From contig NZ_BJXA01000062.1 in the NCBI RefSeq assembly GCF_007990755.1, positions 1 through 54,964 of the forward strand: 54,964 bases of DNA, written 5' to 3'. The notes beneath the pieces were generated by a model that saw only the letters and a program-made list of their open reading frames with translations, was not told the DNA's origin and did not search any database. Below are positions 30,387 through 37,100 of the stretch, piece after piece. How positions within the stretch are numbered: the first letter of the stretch is position 1; the number at the start of each line of letters is the position of its first letter. The position numbers and the translations under genes are program-made. The DNA comes from Nocardia ninae NBRC 108245. GTDB taxonomy: Bacteria; Actinomycetota; Actinomycetes; Mycobacteriales; Mycobacteriaceae.

Positions 30387-31277
30387 ATGGGGCGGTTGCT
30401 GATCTGGTTGCGTAACAACGTCGACGGTGTGGTCGCGTTGGTGCTCGCCGTGGTGGTCGGCCTGCTCGCAGTCCTCGACGTGATCAGCGTGGACAACGTC
30501 AACGCGGCGGTGCTCCTGGTACTCGCGTTGCTGGCGACCACCCTGCTGCGCGATCGGCACCTGTCGGCTCAGGCTGTGCGCGACGCGAATTCGGTGCAGC
30601 TGCTCTACGGTCCGGAGATCGGGCACGCGCACACGCTCGCCCGGCGCGGCACCGAGCAGTGGATCTTCAAGGGCGGCACCGGAACCTACATCCGCGCGGT
30701 GACGCTGCGCGAGTGCGTGGAGAACGCCCGGCGCGAACAACGCCCGCTGCGTGTGCAATTGGAGATTCTCGACCCGACCAACGAAGCGCTGTGCAAGACC
30801 TACGCCCAGTTCCGTTCGTCGTTGTCGCCCGAGGCCGACCGCACCGGCGAGTCGTGGACCACCGAGCGCACCCGCAAGGAAGCCTTCGCCACCGTGCTGG
30901 CCGCCTGCTGGTACCGGCAGCGGTTCACCTTCCTGACCATCGACGTCGGCTTGTCGACGGTGATGACGACGTTCCGCTGGGATCTGTCGTCCAGCTGCGT
31001 GATCGTCACCCAGGACAATCCGAACACGCCCGCGCTGATGTTCGAGCGGGACAAACCGTATTACCGCGATTTCAACCGCGAGCTGGTCGCCAGCTTCAAG
31101 CAGACCCGGCAGGTCGCGCTGAGCCGTAGCGAGGAACTGCCGCTGTCCGACGAGCCGACCGTCGACCAGGTCCGCAGCCTGTTCCAGCTGCTCTCGCTGG
31201 AACTCCCGGCCGCTTTCACCGATCGCGACGTCGCCGACATCGTGCGTCGCGCGCTCCAGCCGAGGAACCCGTATTAG
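30387..31277 (+). CDS. Membrane-anchored FKGGTG-family protein, copy A
   Basis: 296 residues. Two N-terminal membrane helices (VVALVLAVVVGLLAVLDVI and VNAAVLLVLALLATTLL, within residues 1-55) with the rest predicted cytosolic. The cytosolic domain carries motifs shared with the second copy at 39865-40932: GTEQWIFKGGTG, LEILDPTNEALC, VLAACWYRQRF, TFRWDLSSSCVIVTQ, PYYRDFNREL, EPTVDQVRSLFQLL and a final NPY. I do not recognise a named family. GGAGGG precedes the ATG. The stop overlaps the GTG of the cupin gene by 1 nt, so it starts a three-gene operon. As a paired family around a TIR-NACHT gene it may be a membrane partner or sensor; that is inference. Confidence 0.85.
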   Translation: MGRLLIWLRNNVDGVVALVLAVVVGLLAVLDVISVDNVNAAVLLVLALLATTLLRDRHLSAQAVRDANSVQLLYGPEIGHAHTLARRGTEQWIFKGGTGTYIRAVTLRECVENARREQRPLRVQLEILDPTNEALCKTYAQFRSSLSPEADRTGESWTTERTRKEAFATVLAACWYRQRFTFLTIDVGLSTVMTTFRWDLSSSCVIVTQDNPNTPALMFERDKPYYRDFNRELVASFKQTRQVALSRSEELPLSDEPTVDQVRSLFQLLSLELPAAFTDRDVADIVRRALQPRNPY

Positions 31278-31963
31278 TGAACGAATATGCCCGCGTCCGC
31301 ACGTTGATCGGTTCCGATGCCACCGGCGCCGCGGTGCGCCGCTGGGCCCGCGACGTGCTCGCGGGTGTCGTCGACGGTAGCTCGGAGCTGACCGCGGTCC
31401 GGCATCCGTTGGGGTTCTTGTGTTTTCCCGCGTGGCGCGGCGGCGGTCTCGGTATCTGCGTGCACGTCTGGACCGAGGGGGTGCGCGACGACTCGACCAC
31501 CTCGAAGGTGCACGCGCACAGCTGGGATCTGCTCAGCACCGTGCTGTACGGCACCGTCGGCAACGAGATCATCGAGATAGACAGCGCGCCGGCCCGTCCG
31601 ACGCATCGCCTGTTCGAGATCCAGAGCACCGCGGACGGCGACCTGGTGCGGGCGACGCAGCGGCTGGTCAGCTACCGGACCCGCTCCCGCGAATACTTCC
31701 ACTCGGGCGAGGTATACACCCTTCCGAACGGTGCGTTCCACGTGTCCGATGTGCACGGCGAGGCGGCGACGGTGGTGCTCGGCGAGGACAATCGCGACCG
31801 GCCGGACCTGTCGCTCGGTACGATCGCCACCAGCGACCACTGGGTGCACCGCACGCTGTGCACCCCCACCGAGACCCGGCGCGCCGCGCACACCGTGCTG
31901 GCCCACCTGCGGGATCAGCCGCTACCGAAGCAACTGGAGAACCGATGCGAGCGGGCAACGTAA
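31277..31963 (+). CDS. Cupin-like protein
   Basis: 228 residues. The cupin fold is suggested by two motifs: VHAHSWDLLSTVLYGTVGNEI (His pair and later Glu, about residues 77-97) and LPNGAFHVSDVHGEAATVVL (His, about residues 149-168). The layout resembles cysteine-dioxygenase-like cupins, but no clear Cys crosslink or substrate motif is seen. The GTG start shares the last base of the preceding TAG, and the next gene's ATG lies 19 nt inside its end, so all three are likely translated together. Substrate unknown. Confidence 0.75.
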   Translation: MNEYARVRTLIGSDATGAAVRRWARDVLAGVVDGSSELTAVRHPLGFLCFPAWRGGGLGICVHVWTEGVRDDSTTSKVHAHSWDLLSTVLYGTVGNEIIEIDSAPARPTHRLFEIQSTADGDLVRATQRLVSYRTRSREYFHSGEVYTLPNGAFHVSDVHGEAATVVLGEDNRDRPDLSLGTIATSDHWVHRTLCTPTETRRAAHTVLAHLRDQPLPKQLENRCERAT

Positions 31964-32817
31964 TGAACCAGGTACTCCCGGACACCTTGCTCGATATCGC
32001 GGCCGAGGTGGCCGTCACGGCGGCGGTCGAGGCGGGCCACGCGATCCGGGCCGGGCTGCTGGGCGCGCTGACCGTGCACACCAAGGACGCGACCGGCGAC
32101 GTGGTCACCGACCTGGATCTGCGCGCGGAGCAGATCATCCTGGGCCATCTGCGGCGCGTCTTCCCGGACCATCGCATCCTCGCCGAGGAGTCCGGCGTCC
32201 TCGGCAGCACCGACGACACCTGGTGCTGGGTCGTCGACCCGCTGGACGGCACCAACAACATCACCATCGGCCTACCGGTCTGCACGGTCGGTATCGCGCT
32301 GTGCCACAACGGGACACCGGTCCTCGGCGTGGTGCACGAGCCGATCGCCGACCACACCTGGACCGCCGTCCGCGGCCGCGGCGCCTTCGGCCCGAACGGC
32401 CCGCTGTGGCATCCGGCGCGCCGTCCCGCGGCCGCCCCGGTGCTCGCGTGGCTCCAGGGTTACCCGGTGACTCGCGCCGACCCGACCGCCCGCGCCCTGC
32501 GCCTCACCCTGGAGTCGGCGTCCCGCCGCCTGATCCAACTCTGGTCCCCGCTGCTGTGCTGGGTCATGTTGAGCAACGGTGACATCGACGGTTTCGTCGG
32601 CTACCGCGCGGGCCTCGTCGACCTCCCCGCCGGCGCCCTGCTCGCCCGCGAATCCGGCATGCACCTCACCGACTTCGACGGCACCACCCTCGACGAGCGC
32701 CTCGAATTACCCGTCGGCGAAGTGGATTTCATCGCAGGCAGCGCCGAGATGATCCCCGAACTGACGCTGCTGGTGAAGTCCGCGGCAGAGGTCACCGTCA
32801 CCGGTCTACCCGACTAG
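31945..32817 (+). CDS. Inositol monophosphatase-family phosphatase
   Basis: 290 residues. IMPase/FBPase fold: first metal Glu pair in LAEESGVLG, then VVDPLDGTNNITIGLPVC (metal Asp residues), and the C-terminal VDLPAGALLARESG, which stands for the usual WDxAAG with Asp kept but Trp lost. The family includes inositol phosphatases, histidinol phosphatase and the PAP phosphatase CysQ; the substrate cannot be told. The ATG at 31945 has GGAG 7 nt upstream and overlaps the cupin gene by 19 nt; ATG 31963 lacks an SD. Its stop codon and that of the convergent transporter share the sequence CTAG. Confidence 0.88.
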   Translation: MRAGNVMNQVLPDTLLDIAAEVAVTAAVEAGHAIRAGLLGALTVHTKDATGDVVTDLDLRAEQIILGHLRRVFPDHRILAEESGVLGSTDDTWCWVVDPLDGTNNITIGLPVCTVGIALCHNGTPVLGVVHEPIADHTWTAVRGRGAFGPNGPLWHPARRPAAAPVLAWLQGYPVTRADPTARALRLTLESASRRLIQLWSPLLCWVMLSNGDIDGFVGYRAGLVDLPAGALLARESGMHLTDFDGTTLDERLELPVGEVDFIAGSAEMIPELTLLVKSAAEVTVTGLPD

Positions 32818-34082
32818 CCGAAGACGAGCAGGGCCGCGACAGCGCCGGTGGTGCCGACAACGGCGAGCCCGAGTCCGGTCAGCACGAAGCGCAGCATGGG
32901 GACTCGAACGTTGTGTGTGCGGCAGAATTCCAGGCAGAGCAGCGTTGCCAGCGAGGCCCAGGGGGTGACGATCGGGCCGATGTTGGTGCCGATGAGCAAG
33001 GCCAGCAGTTGATTGTGGTTCTCCGGCGGTACGACCGCTTCGCCCGCGGTGTAGGCGGGGAGATTGTTGGCGATGTTCGACAGCGTCGCGCCCGCGCCCG
33101 CCGCGCGGAAGGCACCGGCCGCGCCCGAGTCGGACCCGATCAACGTGTGCATCAGATCGGATAGGCCGAGGCGGCCGAGGGTGGGTACCACCAGGAATAG
33201 CCCGACGACGAAAACCAGTAGCCGCCAAGGGAACAGCGCCCAGCGCAGCGACGGGCGGTCGAAGACGGCGAAGGCGAGCACCGCGATGGCGGCGGCGATG
33301 GTCGCGGCGATGCCGATGCGATGGCCGACGAACGGGATAGCGAAGATGAACAGCAGGCAGGCACCCGCCGTGGTGTACATCAACACCCGTTCCTTCGCAT
33401 TCTGCGGCCGGATCGGCTCGGGCGGCAGGTAGCGGTCGTTGTCGCGGCGTCCGCGCCGCCAGTACCACACCCAGAGGCACAGCATCGTCGCCGCCAGCGA
33501 AACCAGCTGGGGCGCCCACATTTTCGCGGCGAACTCGGTCGCCGTGAGCGCGACCCGGTCGGCGGCGAGCAGATTGGTCAGGTTGGAGACCGGCAGCAGC
33601 AGGCTGGCCGTGTTGGCGAGCCAGATGGTGGTGATGGCCAGCGGGAGCGGCGGGATGCGGGCCGGCGCGGCGAGCGCGAGCATGACCGGGGTGATCAGGA
33701 CGGCCGTCGTATCGAGGTTCAACAGCGTTGTGGTGGCGGAGGCGAACAGCACGCACAGCACGAACAACGCCGGATAGTAGCCCCGCCCGAGAATGGCCAG
33801 CCGGTGCGCGATCACGTCGAACACCTTGGCCTGACGGGTGAGTTCGGCCAGCACGATCACGCTGCCGAGGAACAGCAGCAGCGGGCCGATCCGGCGCATG
33901 TTGTCGGCGGCCTCGTCGCGCGGCAACAGCCCAGTGAGCACGCACAGCAGCCCGGCGAGCAGCAGCCCGATCCGGACCCAGTCCAGCACGCTCAAACCCC
34001 AGTGCAGGCGTTCGGCCGCCGCCGCGGCGCTCGCCGGAGGGTTCCGTTCGGAGGAGTCGACCTGTTCGGGCACAACTGCCAT
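32814..34082 (-). CDS. SLC13/ArsB-like ion transporter
   Basis: About 422 residues with ten or more membrane helices. Typical of the ArsB/NhaD/SLC13 group: LNLDTTAVLITPVMLALA, the internal-repeat motifs TIWLANTASLLLPVSNLTNLL and TLSNIANNLPAY, and LLIGTNIGPIVTPWASLATLL. The repeated SN/NN-containing hairpins are the family's substrate site. Substrate (arsenite, dicarboxylate, sulfate or another anion) unknown. The start is 34082 or 34100; the first has a weak AGG upstream. The gene is divergent from the TIR-NACHT gene with only about 10-27 bp between start codons and ends inside the stop of the phosphatase gene. Confidence 0.88.
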   Translation of the reverse strand: MAVVPEQVDSSERNPPASAAAAAERLHWGLSVLDWVRIGLLLAGLLCVLTGLLPRDEAADNMRRIGPLLLFLGSVIVLAELTRQAKVFDVIAHRLAILGRGYYPALFVLCVLFASATTTLLNLDTTAVLITPVMLALAAPARIPPLPLAITTIWLANTASLLLPVSNLTNLLAADRVALTATEFAAKMWAPQLVSLAATMLCLWVWYWRRGRRDNDRYLPPEPIRPQNAKERVLMYTTAGACLLFIFAIPFVGHRIGIAATIAAAIAVLAFAVFDRPSLRWALFPWRLLVFVVGLFLVVPTLGRLGLSDLMHTLIGSDSGAAGAFRAAGAGATLSNIANNLPAYTAGEAVVPPENHNQLLALLIGTNIGPIVTPWASLATLLCLEFCRTHNVRVPMLRFVLTGLGLAVVGTTGAVAALLVFG

Positions 34083-34109
34083 GCTATTGGCCTGGGCCAT
34101 ACTGGGTGC

Positions 34110-37100
34110 GTGACACAGCAGGGTGGGCGGGCACGGGACTTCTTCATCAGCTATTCCCCGGCGGACGAACGATGGGCCACGTGGCTGGCTTGGCAGTTGG
34201 AGAGCGCGGGATATCGCACCCTGATCCAGGCCTGGGACTTCGTGCCCGGCACCAACTTCATCGACTTCATGGACCGCGGCGTGCGCGACTCGACCGTCGT
34301 GCTCGCGGTGCTCTCCGAGAACTACCTCCAATCGCGTTACGGGACAATGGAATGGCAAGCCGCGTTCCGGACAGACCCCGGCAAGCTGCTGCCGATCCGC
34401 GTCGCCGACTGCGCGCTGGAGGGGCTGCTCGCCACCATCACCTACATCGACCTGGTGGGTGTGCCGACCGACGAGGAAGCCCGCCGCATCCTGCTGGAGC
34501 GGGTGCGGCACCTGCTCGCGGGCCGGGGCAAACCGCACATCGAACCTCGCTTCCCGAACGAACTCGGTGTCGGCGCGCTACCGGACCGCTACGGCGAAGA
34601 GGACCCGGCAGGCACCGTCGAGTCCCCGATGAGCAGGCGTACTCCCGTTGCGGCCCCGGCCTTTCCGGGTGGCAAGCACCGGGACGAGCACCGTTCCGGA
34701 GTCAGCGTGCTGCACGTGGCCGGTCCCCGCTTCGGCCGTGGCCTGTTCGCCGCCGACGAGCCGAGCACCGCCCGCGAACTCCAGTCGCGCATCTACGCGA
34801 ACGTCACCCAGCTGGTCGGTCAGGGCGTGCCGAAACCCGACCTGATCGTCGTGACCGGCGATGTCACCGAATCCGGTCGCCCGCGCGAGGTGGACGAGGC
34901 CCTCACCTTCCTGACCGGGTTGCGCGTGCTGCTCGGACTCGAACCCGACCGGCTGATCGTGGTACCGGGCAATCACGATGTCTCCAAGGTGGCGTGTCAC
35001 GCCTACTTCCTGAATTGCGAAGCGCGCGATCGTAAACCGCAGCCGCCGTACTTCCCGAAGCTCGAGCAGTACGCGCGGTTGTTCGCCGAGTTGTACCAGG
35101 GTCTGGACCATCTGGTGTTCGACGTCGGCCAGCCGTGGACGCTGTTCCCGATCCCCGAATTGCGGGTGGTGGTCGCAGGTTTGAACTCGACCATGGCGGC
35201 GACACACCTGCCCGACGACGACTATGGGAGCATCGGCGAACCCCAGGCCGCCTGGTTCGCCGAGCGCCTGCGGCAGTTCGAGGAGAGCGGCTGGCTCCGC
35301 CTCGGCGTGGTCCGGCACGACCCGCTGCCCGGCCCGGCCGCGTCGCCCCGCGATCCCGCGCTGCTGCGCGACGCGGACACCCTGTCGCGGCTGCTCGGCG
35401 GCCGGCTGAACCTGCTGCTGCACGGCCCGGGTCCCGGTGGGCCGCACCTGGATCGGCTGGACGGCAGGCTGCCCGTCATTCCCGGGGCCGCGGCCGGCCG
35501 TGATGAGATCATCCAGCTGACCCACGAGGGCCTCGCCCGTTTCTCCGCGACCGCAAAGGATCCCGCGGAACCCACCGCACGCCTGGCCGAGCCGTGGACG
35601 AATGCTGTTGCGGCACTGGCCTCGGACGCACCGGCCGAACTCACCGGTCCGGACGAGCTCACCGAGCCCGCCGCCCTGGAGGCGCCCGCCGTGCTCGACC
35701 CGCACGGGCGGCTGCTGGAACGGGTGGTCGAGGTGTGCGAAACCCGGTATCCGGAGGCCAAGATCCGCCGCGTCGAGACCGATCCGCCGCACCTGCTGCT
35801 CACCCATCAGCGCGACGAGGTCACCGCGCAGTGGCGCGTCGGCGTGCACGTCGGCGACATGACCAGGCGGGTGGTCGAGGAATTCCTGGGCCACGACCCG
35901 GAATACGGCTCCGAACTCGTCTATCGCGGTGCGCCGCCGCCGCGTTCGCTGCGCGACGAAGCCGCCAGCCATGGTCTGCGGGTACGCAGCTTCACCGAAT
36001 TCCAGGGCCTGCTCGACCTGGACGAGTACCTGGCCAAGCAGGTGGAGCGGTTGCGCACCGACCGCCGCTACCCGCCGGATCTCTATGTGCCGCAACGTTT
36101 CCGGCTGCTGGAGCACGGCGAACAGCCGGTGCACGACGACCTGGTCGCCGAACTGCTGCGCCTGGTCGCCGTCGACCACGGCCGATTCGTCCTGGTGCTC
36201 GGCGACTTCGGCCGCGGCAAGACCTTCGCGCTGCACGAGGTGGCCCGCCGCATCACCGAGACGATGCCCGCGCTGATCCCGATCCTGATCGACCTGCGCA
36301 CCCTCGACAAAACGCATTCGGTGGACGCGCTGGTCGCCGCGCACCTGGCCAACCACGGCGAGGACCGGATCGACCTGAAAGCGTTGCGTTACATGCTCCG
36401 TGAGGGCCGGGTGGTGCTGCTGTTCGACGGCTTCGACGAACTCGTCACCCGGATCAGCTACGAGTTCGCCGCGGACCATCTGGAGACGCTGCTGCAAGCC
36501 GCGGTCGGCAAGGCGAAGATCATTGTGGCCAGTCGCACTCAGCATTTCGAGTCCCGCGCGCAGGTGCTGACCGCGCTGGGGGAGCGGGTCGGGCTGCTCC
36601 AGGATCGGCAGATCCTCAGCATCGAGGAGTTCGCGCCCGCGCAGGTGCACGCCTTCCTCACCAACCGCTACGGCGGCGACGTGCCGCGCGCCGACGCCAG
36701 GATGCGGCTGATCACCGGCATCCAGGACCTGCTCGGCCTGGCCCAGAACCCGCGCATGCTCAGCTTCATCGCCGATCTGGACGAGCGGCGGTTGCGGGCC
36801 GCGGCGGGCGCCCAGCAGACCGTCGGCGCGGCCGGGCTGTATCGGGAGATCCTCGAATCCTGGTTGTCCTACGAGGCCGATCGCACCGCCGCGACGGCGG
36901 GCTCGCTGCCCGGTCTCGGCCTGCACGAATTGTGGCTCGCCGTCACCGAATTCGCGTTGCGCATCTGGGAGACCGGCGAGCCGTACCTGCGGCTGGCCGA
37001 ATTGACCGAGGTGGCACAGCATCTGGTGGAGATGACCGGCGCGAACCGGATGTCGGTGCAGCAGTCCACGCACGCCATCGGGTCCGGCAGCCTGCTGGTG

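Noticed and set aside
33321-34109. N-terminal extension of the TIR-NACHT protein
   Set aside because: The upstream open frame is antisense to the transporter and shows no domain; the TIR begins just after GTG 34110.
34341-34360. Definite TIR NADase catalytic glutamate
   Set aside because: E81 is a conserved-looking acid but the alignment to known NADase TIRs cannot be made with certainty by eye, so activity is not claimed.
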